Of a DNA stretch of 64,000 bases, positions 7,685 to 16,023 are shown one piece after another. Both the position numbers and the translations under genes were made by a program. This DNA is from Nitrospira_E sp052156535 (GTDB taxonomy: Bacteria > Nitrospirota > Nitrospiria > Nitrospirales > UBA8639). Where the stretch lies: assembly GCF_052156535.1 (NCBI RefSeq), contig NZ_JBQKUP010000034.1:62001-126000 (forward strand), read 5' to 3'. How positions within the stretch are numbered: the stretch's first letter is position 1; every line of letters begins with the position of its first letter. The notes below the pieces were generated by a model, which was not told the DNA's origin, did no database searches, and saw only the letters and a program-made list of their open reading frames with translations.

Positions 7685-8458
7685 TTATTCCCGGTTGGTC
7701 AATCGCTTAGCCAACTCCTGCAACACATTTTTGGTGCGAGAAGAAAACATCTGATTCTGCCGATCTTTCGAATCCCGGATACACATGCGAAGATCCTCCA
7801 CCGTATCAAGATCACGAAGTTGCGGTAGGATTTTTAACGATAGGCCCAGCATTTTTGCCTTCTGCTCTGTAAGGGCATATACCTGCTCCGTGGACCACGG
7901 TATGTTCTCAAACAGTTCCGGCACGGGAGTGCGCAGCCCGATTAAATAATACCCGCCATCCATGGTGGGACCTAACACGACATCATGATCGTGAAGACTG
8001 TCGAGTGCCGTTGTGAGAAGCGGACCATTTATGCCGGGAATGTCCGTTCCAATCACCACCACCGAACGATATGGGGAACCGAGCGCTTGTTTGAATGCTG
8101 ATGCCATGCGAGTCCCCAGATCGTCCCCTATTTGATCCCAGACCGGAATCTTAAATCGAGCCTCCATGGCCCGAAAGAAGGGATGATGGGGAGAGGGCGT
8201 TCCGGCCAGGATGCGATCATAGCCCCTGAGCGATTGGCATCGCTCCAGGATATCTAAGACGAGACTGCCGTGGAGACTGGCTGCCTCATCAGGCGTGAGA
8301 GGCGGACATAGGCGTGTTTTGACTTGACCGGCAACCGGTGCCTTCGCAAAGACAATAATTGCCGACGTCGCAGGCGGGAGAGATCGACGTCTCCCACCCT
8401 GACTCTGGTGTGATGGACGTGATCGACGTACAGCTGGGTCGTTACCGGACGGTGTCAT
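7685..8458 (-). CDS. TIGR04282-type glycosyltransferase/nucleotidyltransferase (DUF2064)
   Basis: A 257-residue protein. After about 30 variable N-terminal residues it has the family start IVFAKAPVAGQVKTRLCPPL, then GDDLGTRM, IGTDIPGI and LGPTMDGGYYLIGL. These are hallmarks of the DUF2064 / TIGR04282 group, which has a nucleotide-sugar transferase A fold. It nearly always pairs with a TIGR04283 enzyme, and the pair is annotated as arsenosugar biosynthesis in some bacteria, although the true substrates are little tested. Its start overlaps the end of the TIGR04283 gene by 17 bases; a shorter N-terminus is possible. Confidence 0.85.
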   Translation of the reverse strand: MTPSGNDPAVRRSRPSHQSQGGRRRSLPPATSAIIVFAKAPVAGQVKTRLCPPLTPDEAASLHGSLVLDILERCQSLRGYDRILAGTPSPHHPFFRAMEARFKIPVWDQIGDDLGTRMASAFKQALGSPYRSVVVIGTDIPGINGPLLTTALDSLHDHDVVLGPTMDGGYYLIGLRTPVPELFENIPWSTEQVYALTEQKAKMLGLSLKILPQLRDLDTVEDLRMCIRDSKDRQNQMFSSRTKNVLQELAKRLTNRE

Positions 8459-9140
8459 AATACTGCTGAAGACGACGCGGATCCCATCCTAGCCAATACC
8501 ATGTGCGGAGCGTCCACATGCGCACGATTGTGCGGAGAGGGCCCTGCTGTTCCCACCGACGAAACGAGGTAATGACCTTCGCTCGCAGAGACGCGATCGT
8601 GCCAACTCGCTTCATCCGGCGGCTAAATTCAATATCTTCCATAAGAGGAATATTCGCAAAGCCCCCCAACTCTTTAAACACGGAACGTCGCACAAACATG
8701 GCTTGATCGCCAGTGAAGATCCCCGACCAGCGTGAGCGCAGATTCATGAGCCGGCTCACCATCCATGCATACCCAGTGTCCCGTGGAAATCGTACATCAA
8801 ACCGGCCACCGACACACTGCGGATCATCCATGGCGTCTGCTATCACCTGCCTGGCATTGTCTGGCAACTGGGTGTCAGCATGCAAAAATACCAAAATTTC
8901 GGAGTTGGCCAAAGCTGCCCCGGCGTTCATTTGGGAAGCCCGCCCACATGGACCGGAAATGATCTGATAGCGGAAATTGGATGTCGATTCCAATATCTTT
9001 CTGGCCACATCCACCGTGCCATCCCGGCTTCCTCCATCTACCACAATAATTTCCTCGAACCCCAGTGGTATCAGGATGGGCAACAGAGCCGGCAAAGCCT
9101 TCTGTTCATTCAAGACCGGAATGATCACGGCGATGCCCAT
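8442..9140 (-). CDS. TIGR04283-type family 2 glycosyltransferase
   Basis: A 232-residue GT-A enzyme. It has an N-terminal IIPVLNEQKALPALL, the nucleotide-binding VVDGGSRDGT, GRASQMNAGA, the metal-binding HADTQLP, and a catalytic-side MEDIEFSRRM. The length and motifs match the TIGR04283 group, partner of the adjacent TIGR04282 protein. It presumably transfers a sugar to a small acceptor in the cytoplasm or at the membrane. Arsenosugar formation has been proposed for the pair, but no arsenite methyltransferase is seen in the window. It overlaps the downstream gene by 17 bases, and 55 bases separate it from the membrane-protein gene upstream. Confidence 0.87.
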   Translation of the reverse strand: MGIAVIIPVLNEQKALPALLPILIPLGFEEIIVVDGGSRDGTVDVARKILESTSNFRYQIISGPCGRASQMNAGAALANSEILVFLHADTQLPDNARQVIADAMDDPQCVGGRFDVRFPRDTGYAWMVSRLMNLRSRWSGIFTGDQAMFVRRSVFKELGGFANIPLMEDIEFSRRMKRVGTIASLRAKVITSFRRWEQQGPLRTIVRMWTLRTWYWLGWDPRRLQQYYDTVR

Positions 9141-9195
9141 GGAAAACCTAATGGTTGACGCACAATAGGAAAGACTAAGAATTAAGAACGTTGGG

Positions 9196-9627
9196 CTACG
9201 AGCCGGCGGGTTTCTTGGGATTTTTGAACATAAAAAACACGACGACCCCGATCGTGCCCCAGTAAATCAGATACTTATGCCAAAATAACACTTCTCCAAA
9301 ATGCATAAATGCCATCGCGCAAAGCAGAGACACCGCCATCACCGTATAACGGACGGTGAGGTTGTCCACGGAGGAATAGGCCCACATGGCCATTCCTGAA
9401 AAATAAATAATCATGGGGAAGATGCTGATTTCCGCACCGGTACTGGCGGACAAAAAAACCTGCAGAAACCCGATAAAAACCATGGCGGACCCCACCATAC
9501 GCATGGCCACCTGCATCTGCAGGTTTTCTTGATCCTCCGGGTCCTCATCCCTGACTGGCGGACGGGGAGGCACTGGCTTGGGGGCAACAGGGTCGGTCGA
9601 CTGAGGTGGTTCGGTTTCTGTACTCAT
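9196..9627 (-). CDS. Small membrane protein, four predicted TM segments
   Basis: A 143-residue protein with a cytoplasmic-looking Pro-rich, acidic N-terminus (PKPVPPRPPVRDEDPEDQEN) followed by four hydrophobic stretches: GSAMVFIGFLQVFLSA, FPMIIYFSGMAMWAY, VMAVSLLCAMAFMHF and YWGTIGVVVFFMF. It ends in a basic KNPKKPAGS tail. I do not recognise a family. The ATG at 9627 is two bases after the stop of dcd, so the two are probably co-transcribed. A GTG at 9636 is an alternative start overlapping dcd. Confidence 0.7.
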   Translation of the reverse strand: MSTETEPPQSTDPVAPKPVPPRPPVRDEDPEDQENLQMQVAMRMVGSAMVFIGFLQVFLSASTGAEISIFPMIIYFSGMAMWAYSSVDNLTVRYTVMAVSLLCAMAFMHFGEVLFWHKYLIYWGTIGVVVFFMFKNPKKPAGS

Positions 9628-9629
9628 AA

Positions 9630-10790
9630 TTACCACTTAAAATGTTTGCTGAGTGTGAGGCCCTGCTGGTAATAGGAAGACCCCAACGCCGATCCATATA
9701 ACTGCGTGGGAATGTCCCGCATCTTCTCGTAAACGACCTTAAAAAACGTCTGTCCGTCATGAATACGGAAAGGCACATCGTGAGGACGGACCTCCAAGAC
9801 CACCTGGGTGCCTTTCCGGCTGCTGTTGGCATAGCCAAACCCAGGATCGAAAAACCCCGCATAATGGGTACGCAATTCCCCGCAGGCGGCTTCATACGCC
9901 ACCATTTCCGATGAATAGCCAGGAGGAACCTGGATTCGTTCCTTGGAGGCCAGGATATAGAACTCTTCCGGCTCCAACAGCATGGTAGCGGTGGCATTGC
10001 GTTTTAGCGGTTCCCAAAAATCGGAGGCCGCATAATGGCCTACCAGACTGAGATCAATAACATGGCTGTTCTTTTTTGCCCGGTACCCCACAATCGACTC
10101 GGAATGGTCACTCGATCCTTGCAAATCGACACTTAAAAACAGACCGTTATTTACCCGGAGTTCCTTGGCCGATAAGGCCAGATCCGTTTTCCCGGAATCT
10201 CCATTGTGATACAGCAACGGGGTCTTGCGATGAACGACTCGCAACCCTGAATCCGAGACCATGGGTTTGCCAGACATTAATCGTAATTGGTTGAGGGCCA
10301 ATCCAGCCTGCACACGTATGGTAAACGACCGGGGCACAATTTCCAAAAATAACGGGCCTTCATACCCGGAGCGGATTTCATCAAACCCCATATGGAGATC
10401 AGTCACCACGCGGGTAAAAATATCCAATCTCCCCGTGGAACTTTTTGGATTCGTTCGACCGCGGATATCTTTGGGCAGCTTCACCCGCTCCATCAAGGGC
10501 ACGAGGTAGACATGGCCCTTTTCCAGAATTGCGCCATTGGTCAGATCCATATCGTACATCACCATATCGGACCGGTAGAGGTCCTCGATTGTAAACTGTG
10601 ATTGCTGATCTGAGGGTTCTGGCAGAAAACTGCTCAAGAGACGGTAGGCCTTCGTTCCCAGCCGTAAATCGAGACTGGCCGGTTGAATTTGGCGGGAGGT
10701 GATGGGCACATCGGCCCGGATCACCTTTTGACGAACCAGCGCACGAAGGTGTTGAAAGGACAGAATGCCCGTCTTCTTAGCATCGACCAT
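9630..10790 (-). CDS. dcd: 2'-deoxycytidine 5'-triphosphate deaminase, double-domain type
   Basis: A 386-residue protein, about twice the usual Dcd/dUTPase length, with two trimeric dUTPase-type folds. The N-terminal half has QIQPASLDLRLG, then IRGRTNPKSSTGRLDIFTRV and LFLEIVPRSF. The C-terminal half has GELRTHYAGFFDPGFGYA and VLEVRPHDVPFRI. This tandem form is the one annotated as 2'-deoxycytidine 5'-triphosphate deaminase in several Proteobacteria. It converts dCTP to dUTP for thymidylate synthesis. Its ATG overlaps the TAA stop of the kamA-type gene (TAATG), so the two are coupled. Confidence 0.85.
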   Translation of the reverse strand: MVDAKKTGILSFQHLRALVRQKVIRADVPITSRQIQPASLDLRLGTKAYRLLSSFLPEPSDQQSQFTIEDLYRSDMVMYDMDLTNGAILEKGHVYLVPLMERVKLPKDIRGRTNPKSSTGRLDIFTRVVTDLHMGFDEIRSGYEGPLFLEIVPRSFTIRVQAGLALNQLRLMSGKPMVSDSGLRVVHRKTPLLYHNGDSGKTDLALSAKELRVNNGLFLSVDLQGSSDHSESIVGYRAKKNSHVIDLSLVGHYAASDFWEPLKRNATATMLLEPEEFYILASKERIQVPPGYSSEMVAYEAACGELRTHYAGFFDPGFGYANSSRKGTQVVLEVRPHDVPFRIHDGQTFFKVVYEKMRDIPTQLYGSALGSSYYQQGLTLSKHFKW

Positions 10791-11914
10791 TAATAGTCAT
10801 CCATGGCGCCGGCACCGCACATATCCTGGGATGCAGGGGCGCCTACCATGGGGAGCTCACGCCCGTTTCCCGATGCCGGCTGAGGATAATGATAGGTTTT
10901 ATTTTCGTAATTTTTTAATACGGCCCCGTTTTCATCCAAATTCAATAAATAATCGTTAGGCAATAGCGGGATCTTTCCGCCACCTCCTGGCGCATCAATG
11001 ACAAAGTGGGGAACGGCCATGCCACTCGTATGCCCTTGAAGAGATTGAATCATTTTCAACCCCGTTTCTACCGGCGTCCGGAAATGATTCGTCCCCTTGG
11101 TGAGATCGGCTTGATACAGGTAATAGGGTTTCACTCTGGCCAACAACAGTTGATGCATCAGCCGTTTCATGATTTCAGGGTCATCATTGACACCTTTCAG
11201 CAATACGGTTTGAGCACCCAAGGGCACCCCGGCATCCGCCAATCGACCGCAAGCCTCCTTGACCTCCGGCGTCAACTCATCCGGATGGTTGAAATGCAAA
11301 TTCATATAAATTGGATGGAAGCGCTTCACGATCTCACACAATTCTGGAGTAATGCGTTGAGGGAGAGTTCCTGGCACGCGGGTCCCAAACCGAATCAATT
11401 CTAAATGCGGGATGGACCGAAGACCTTTCAGAATTCTCTCAATGAGACGATCAGGCAACAACAACGGGTCACCGCCGGACAGGATGACATCCCGTACTTC
11501 AGTATGCTCTTTAAGGTACGCCACCGCTCGATCCAGTTCACCCTTTTTGAGAAACCCCGGTTTCCCCACCAGTCGCTTTCTCGTGCAAAACCGACAATAG
11601 ATTGGACATTGGTTGGTCACCATCAACAATACGCGATCAGGATATCGGTGAACCAAATGAGGAACCGGGCTGTCCGTATCTTCTTCCAACGGATCGTCAG
11701 GGGCATCGATATCATCCAATTCGATGGCCTCAGGGACTACCTGCTTCCAGATCGCATCCCCTTTACTTTTAATCGTGGCCAGCACTGTCGGAGTAATTCG
11801 CATTGGATAGGGCCCCACGACGGCTTCCACCTCCTTGGGATCGACCCCCAGATACTTGGCTAAATCCTTGGGTTTGGTGATACTTGCGGCGAGGACCTTT
11901 TTCCAATCATCCAT
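10790..11914 (-). CDS. kamA: KamA-family radical SAM lysine 2,3-aminomutase
   Basis: A 374-residue protein with the radical SAM cluster Cys C103, C107 and C110 (NQCPIYCRFCTRKR), the SAM-binding ILSGGDPLLL, the PLP-site region GTRVPGTLPQRITPEL, and PHFVIDAPGGGGKIPLLPN near the C-terminus. These are KamA/YodO motifs. The enzyme interconverts L-lysine and L-beta-lysine, or in the EpmB branch makes beta-lysine for EF-P modification. Its length lies between EpmB (about 340) and clostridial KamA (about 416). No ablB-type acetyltransferase or EpmA is adjacent, so the fate of beta-lysine is open. Three bases separate it from the glutaredoxin-like gene, and it overlaps dcd by one base. Confidence 0.85.
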   Translation of the reverse strand: MDDWKKVLAASITKPKDLAKYLGVDPKEVEAVVGPYPMRITPTVLATIKSKGDAIWKQVVPEAIELDDIDAPDDPLEEDTDSPVPHLVHRYPDRVLLMVTNQCPIYCRFCTRKRLVGKPGFLKKGELDRAVAYLKEHTEVRDVILSGGDPLLLPDRLIERILKGLRSIPHLELIRFGTRVPGTLPQRITPELCEIVKRFHPIYMNLHFNHPDELTPEVKEACGRLADAGVPLGAQTVLLKGVNDDPEIMKRLMHQLLLARVKPYYLYQADLTKGTNHFRTPVETGLKMIQSLQGHTSGMAVPHFVIDAPGGGGKIPLLPNDYLLNLDENGAVLKNYENKTYHYPQPASGNGRELPMVGAPASQDMCGAGAMDDY

Positions 11915-11917
11915 AGC

Positions 11918-12229
11918 TTAATGATTCCTTTCATCAAGGTTGCTGGAGGGTAGCTTGGTGGTTTCCCCGGAGGGAGTCCCATGGTCTTCGTAGTCGTCCA
12001 GATATGCCAGGATATCGGATGTCTCCGTCAACACCGTTTCTCCATGAACCAACACCGGGACATAATTCTGTCCCGAGACTTCATACAAATTTTTCCGGAA
12101 AGGTCGTACATCGGGCACAACTTCATCTTCGTAGGACAGACCCAACTCAGCCAACCTCTCGCGGACGACTTGGCATTCCGGGCACCATTCTGTGTGATAC
12201 AGTTTCATGCGGTTAAGAGTATCAGACAT
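11918..12229 (-). CDS. Glutaredoxin / GST N-terminal domain protein
   Basis: A 103-residue thioredoxin-fold protein with the redox motif CPEC near the N-terminus (KLYHTEWCPECQVVRERL), the cis-Pro loop (NYVPVLVHGETVLTETSDI) and a final helix. It matches the glutaredoxin-3/GST-N group in length. Glutaredoxins reduce protein or glutathione disulfides. It lies three bases upstream of the aminomutase gene and 68 bases downstream of the ATP-grasp-like gene, so it is probably co-transcribed. A second ATG at 12208 would give a start closer to family length. Confidence 0.8.
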   Translation of the reverse strand: MSDTLNRMKLYHTEWCPECQVVRERLAELGLSYEDEVVPDVRPFRKNLYEVSGQNYVPVLVHGETVLTETSDILAYLDDYEDHGTPSGETTKLPSSNLDERNH

Positions 12230-12297
12230 GTCAACTAGGGGTCTTCTCCATGAGAGGAAAAATACACTAAGGCCGAAAGAACCAGGCGTTCTGGGCC

Positions 12298-13809
12298 TTA
12301 TGAGCTTAGGTGACTAGCCATAATGGAACAAGGAGCCATGACCGCATCCCGCATTCCATGAATAATTTTTTTATCTTTGGGACACACCGTCGCCAGGACA
12401 CCACCCAACTGGGCCTGTCCCTCATTCACGAAATAATACGGAGATAAGCGGGCCCGTCCTTCCATACTGACGACATCACCAGAATGGCTGTCGTAATATT
12501 CAACCACAACCAGTCGCCCTTTGTGAAATATTTGAAGAATCGAAGGGCTCGTCTCAAATTGATCCAAAGCATGGGACACGACCTCTTTCCATTGGACTTG
12601 CGACATATCATGCCCGATCGAAACGCCCCGGCTCCCCCAAGCCTGGTCGGAAAATCCCGACACTTTGATGACATACTGACGTTCTTTTTGGGTAGCTTCT
12701 CCCAACCACTGCCAATCCGACACCGCACGATTTCCATGACGTAAGCCAGGAATCACCGCAGAAGGCGGAAGGGGTCTGGGATCCAAAATCCAGGTCTCGG
12801 GAATGATGGCACGAAGACAGTCATACGTGTCGGATTTCAATTCGTGCTCCCAAAATTTCTCCAACATCGGATGGTGGAACAACGCTAAGGCCAGCTTTTC
12901 CTCCATCCAAGGCTTATACGGCGGGGTGACCACAACCCGGCCTTTTTTGGCACTGTAGGCAATCAATTCCCCTTTGGGAATATTTTTCAAATCGAACAAT
13001 TCGTAGAACCGGTAAACCACAGAAAGAGGCTGTTCCTGTCCCTCATGGTGAATCAAAAGACCCTCTTCCGTAAATCGAATATCACGGGGATGCCCGCAAT
13101 AGGCCTCCCAACCTTCCTGCCTGAGTTGGGTCACCACCCATTGCATTTCGGCGCGATAGGCCTCAGCTTCATCCGAGACGACAATGGCCACCCGAGGAGG
13201 CTGCCCGTGCAATGCCCCTCGTAGCAGATGGGAAAACCCTTGAACCAAGCCGTCGGCCTGCGGCCACACAGGAAAGCCCTGCTGGGCATACATCCGACTC
13301 AGGCTGCCGGTTAAGCCAATCCCTCCAGGGACGGAATCAAGTTCCGTCAGGGCCATGCCGGCGTTTGTGGGAATAATATCGGGACGAATGACACCTGGAA
13401 GGTGATTTTTGAATCGATTCATCCGTGCAAGGGCCAGAAGATCCTCCGGTTTTCCGATATCCAAATATTCATGAACCCACCCAGGTTGCAGACCTTTCAG
13501 GCTTTCAAAATACAACCGGTTTAAAGCCTGGTAGAACACTAATAGATGCTGGCCTAATGCTTCAAAAAATTTGGCCTCCTCGGTTGAAAGCGAAAAGGGT
13601 CCACATGCCACTCGCCAATGATCATCCTGCCCATTCACAAATAATCCGTCCTTGATCAGCCTGTCCCGAAATAGAGGGTAGGGGCTGTCAGATGTCGACG
13701 GAGTCAATGGCAGAATGGGGCCGGACTGTTCTACGTGGGAAGAAATAACCGATCCTGGGTTAATCGTGGAAGACGGGTGAAACGGACCAAGCACCCTGAC
13801 GCCCTTCAC
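12298..13809 (-). CDS. ATP-grasp-like protein resembling glutathionylspermidine synthase
   Basis: A 503-residue cytoplasmic protein with no confident family. Several blocks recall the circularly permuted ATP-grasp enzymes of the glutathionylspermidine synthase group: ELDSVPGGIGLTGSLSRMY, VYRFYELFDL, the PPYKPWMEEKLALALFHHPML segment (split here: VVTPPYKPWMEEK, then LALALFHHPML) and YVIKVSGFSDQAWGSRGVSIG. The C-terminus has a short Cys-containing tail. Such enzymes form amide bonds using ATP. Beta-lysine made by the nearby KamA is one conceivable substrate, but that is inference only. The start is a GTG; an upstream TAA limits how much earlier translation can begin. It is first in the minus-strand run down to 6.9 kb. 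Confidence 0.5.
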   Translation of the reverse strand: MKGVRVLGPFHPSSTINPGSVISSHVEQSGPILPLTPSTSDSPYPLFRDRLIKDGLFVNGQDDHWRVACGPFSLSTEEAKFFEALGQHLLVFYQALNRLYFESLKGLQPGWVHEYLDIGKPEDLLALARMNRFKNHLPGVIRPDIIPTNAGMALTELDSVPGGIGLTGSLSRMYAQQGFPVWPQADGLVQGFSHLLRGALHGQPPRVAIVVSDEAEAYRAEMQWVVTQLRQEGWEAYCGHPRDIRFTEEGLLIHHEGQEQPLSVVYRFYELFDLKNIPKGELIAYSAKKGRVVVTPPYKPWMEEKLALALFHHPMLEKFWEHELKSDTYDCLRAIIPETWILDPRPLPPSAVIPGLRHGNRAVSDWQWLGEATQKERQYVIKVSGFSDQAWGSRGVSIGHDMSQVQWKEVVSHALDQFETSPSILQIFHKGRLVVVEYYDSHSGDVVSMEGRARLSPYYFVNEGQAQLGGVLATVCPKDKKIIHGMRDAVMAPCSIMASHLSS

Positions 13810-13998
13810 TCGTCGATCACAAGAGGTTGGACCTGCACGAAATACTTCAATTCGGGCTTAACATGAAAAGAAAAGCTTGGACCTTGATGACGGCTCTTTT
13901 GCTAGAATAAGGAAGATCGTAGCACGCTCTCTTGAAACCAGACAAGGCACGCACCAGAATGAAATGGCGGGCCGAGTCGCCATGAAAGTTATACGCTT

Positions 13999-14622
13999 AT
14001 GCCGCAGGCCATCCCCGTCATTCCTGGCCCACAGGTCGTTCCCTCCGCCGTCTGTTTTCGATGCGACGTGTGCTGTCGTTTTCCTGAACAAGACAGTATC
14101 CTCAGACCGTACTTTACGGAAGATGAAATTCGACAGGCCGTCACACACGGCATCTCTCCCTCTTCCTTTCCTGATCATCAGGGTAGTCAGATTGAAGTTG
14201 TCCGACATCCCAAGGAGGAAGGATTTCTCTGTCCGGCATTTGATTCCGTCACACAACACTGTCGCATTTATGAGGTTCGTCCTCTGGATTGCCAATTGTA
14301 TCCTTTCGCGCTTATGTGGAATGCCCAACACGAGAAGGTCGTGCTTGGTTGGGATACGTTGTGCCCGTTTCTTCTCGAGCAAGCCGGGGAAGAAAACCCT
14401 CTCAGGGGAACTGGCCAAAAACCTTCAGCACTGACCCTTCCAAAGGCATTCATGGAACAGGCCCAAAGAATTGCGAACTATCTGGAATCTGATCACGTTC
14501 TAGATTCTCTCGCCGTTCATCCTCGATTGGTGACTCCGTTTCAACCGGACGTCGTCGTGTTGCACACACTCGACCGCCTGACCGCGACTCTCCGATCCTC
14601 CAATACACACGACACGCGGTGA
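13999..14622 (+). CDS. YkgJ-family cysteine cluster protein
   Basis: A 207-residue protein with the UPF0153/YkgJ pattern of eight or so conserved cysteines: CFRCDVCCRFPEQD near residue 20, then FLCPAFDSVTQHCRIYEVRP and LDCQLYPF, and a later TLCPF. The family is thought to bind zinc or an iron-sulfur cluster; its function is unknown. It is divergent from the ATP-grasp-like gene across a 190-base gap. It is followed after 55 bases by a DUF2156 gene on the same strand, so the two likely form a pair. Confidence 0.85.
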   Translation: MPQAIPVIPGPQVVPSAVCFRCDVCCRFPEQDSILRPYFTEDEIRQAVTHGISPSSFPDHQGSQIEVVRHPKEEGFLCPAFDSVTQHCRIYEVRPLDCQLYPFALMWNAQHEKVVLGWDTLCPFLLEQAGEENPLRGTGQKPSALTLPKAFMEQAQRIANYLESDHVLDSLAVHPRLVTPFQPDVVVLHTLDRLTATLRSSNTHDTR

Positions 14623-14677
14623 CGGCCACGGCCTCGCTCTTTTCCCAAAGATCCTTCATCCCGTATAACTATCTTTC

Positions 14678-15634
14678 ATGCCCATTCATCTCAGTCCATT
14701 GACCATCAAGGATCAGGCTCGTCTCAGCCAGGCCCTTGCCTCCACAGGTATCGGGGGGAAAACCCCCTTGAGCACCTGGTCATTTCCACCGCATTATATC
14801 TGGAAAGACCTGTTCACCTTTTCCTGGACGGACATTGACGGCTGGCTGTGCCTCTTCGCGGAATATTCCGATGGGATATTTATGCCTCTTCCCCCCGTTG
14901 GGCCTTATTCACCCATCGGACCCTCTTCCAGCAGCCCTCTCAAAGACGTGCTGAGTCAAGTGACCGCGTATATGGAGATCCGGAATCGTGGATCCAGCGT
15001 TACGCGAATTGAAAACATTCCCGCTGATTTAAAAGAAGAAATCCAACAATGGGGATACACCCTGCTACCAAAGGACTCCGATTACCTCTATCGCACTGCC
15101 GATCTCATCCAACTGAAAGGAAATCCCTACAAATCCCAACGCGCCGCGTGCAATCGCTTTATTCGCAGGCACCGCATCCGGATTGCCCCCTACCAGATCA
15201 TCGATCGTGATGAGTGCTTCGCCCTTTTTCACCGTTGGATCCATCAAAAGGAAGATATTCCTATTTCCCGACTAGGACCCAACGAGGATGTGGCTCGCCT
15301 GATGCTTCGTGATGCCGCCAATGCCCATCGAGTGACACTGCAGGAGTATCGTGAACTCGGTCTCACCGGGCGAATCGTCCGGGTGGATGGAGCTGTTAAA
15401 GCGTATACGTTCGGATTCCCACGCTCCCCGGAGGTGTTTTGCGTCTTGCTGGAGGTGGCAGATCGATCAGTCTACGGTTTAGCCCAATATCTTTTCCGTG
15501 AATTCTGTCGCGAGTTTCAGGCCTATCCATTGGTGAATACCATGGATGATTCAGGGCTACCGAGTTTAGCAAGGACAAAACTGGCCTATCATCCCTGTCA
15601 ATTAGTGCCTAACTACATTGCCCAGCCCTCATGA
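14678..15634 (+). CDS. DUF2156 (GNAT-fold, PG lysyltransferase-like) domain protein
   Basis: A 318-residue protein. It has the DUF2156 layout: an N-terminal half with TPLSTWSFPPHYIWKDLF and FMPLPPVGPYSP, and a second GNAT-like half with YLYRTADLIQLKGNPYKSQR, CNRFIRRH, and AYTFGFPRSPEVFCVLLEVA. It ends in NTMDDSGLPSLARTKLAYHP. The fold is that of the C-terminal catalytic domain of MprF-type aminoacyl-tRNA transferases, but soluble and without the flippase part. The physiological acceptor is unknown. It is downstream of the YkgJ gene and upstream of a repeat copy. Confidence 0.8.
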   Translation: MPIHLSPLTIKDQARLSQALASTGIGGKTPLSTWSFPPHYIWKDLFTFSWTDIDGWLCLFAEYSDGIFMPLPPVGPYSPIGPSSSSPLKDVLSQVTAYMEIRNRGSSVTRIENIPADLKEEIQQWGYTLLPKDSDYLYRTADLIQLKGNPYKSQRAACNRFIRRHRIRIAPYQIIDRDECFALFHRWIHQKEDIPISRLGPNEDVARLMLRDAANAHRVTLQEYRELGLTGRIVRVDGAVKAYTFGFPRSPEVFCVLLEVADRSVYGLAQYLFREFCREFQAYPLVNTMDDSGLPSLARTKLAYHPCQLVPNYIAQPS

Positions 15635-15654
15635 GTGATCTGGATCTCCCCCAG

Positions 15655-15775
15655 GAGAGGGGTGAATACGTCCGCCGGCGGCATGGTCGTCCCTTGGCCA
15701 TGCTCACGTATCCACCTGTACGCTCCGCTTGCCAACAAGCGGTTACGTCTACCGGACGTCGCAGGCAAAACTGCG
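15655..15775 (-). repeat. Dispersed short repeat, family 1, copy D (degenerate)
   Basis: Shares with the copies at 19694-19796, 22766-22882 and 31077-31191 a core of CGCCxGCGGC, then CTTGGCCATGCTCACGTAT and GTACGCTCCGCTTGCC. Same orientation as the copy at 22766. Terminal repeats are eroded. Short frames across it are artefacts of the repeat. Confidence 0.6.
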
Positions 15776-16023
15776 GTCTTCCCTCCGGCATGGTTCAGGG
15801 CGGGACTGAATGGACGCTTTGAACTCTCCTTTCTTGCTCTCGTTCGCTCCGTCATAAAATGTTCATGAGAGGAACTGGTGAAAATTTTGAATTATTCAAC
15901 AGTCTCCCATGAAAATGCATCGATCGCCCATGCAGGTTGTCCTCCCTGAAATAACACCCGTATAATGCTCTCCTAGCCGTCCATGTGTTTCGCTGTTTCA
16001 TTCCTAAATATGGATTAAATGTT

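Noticed and set aside
9545..9997. 150-codon minus-strand frame overlapping dcd
   Set aside because: It is in another frame of the dcd gene and has no motif; dcd is the coding frame.
13858..14434. Long frames on both strands (186 and 185 codons) over the start of the YkgJ gene
   Set aside because: They overlap a gene with a conserved Cys pattern and have no similarity to known proteins.
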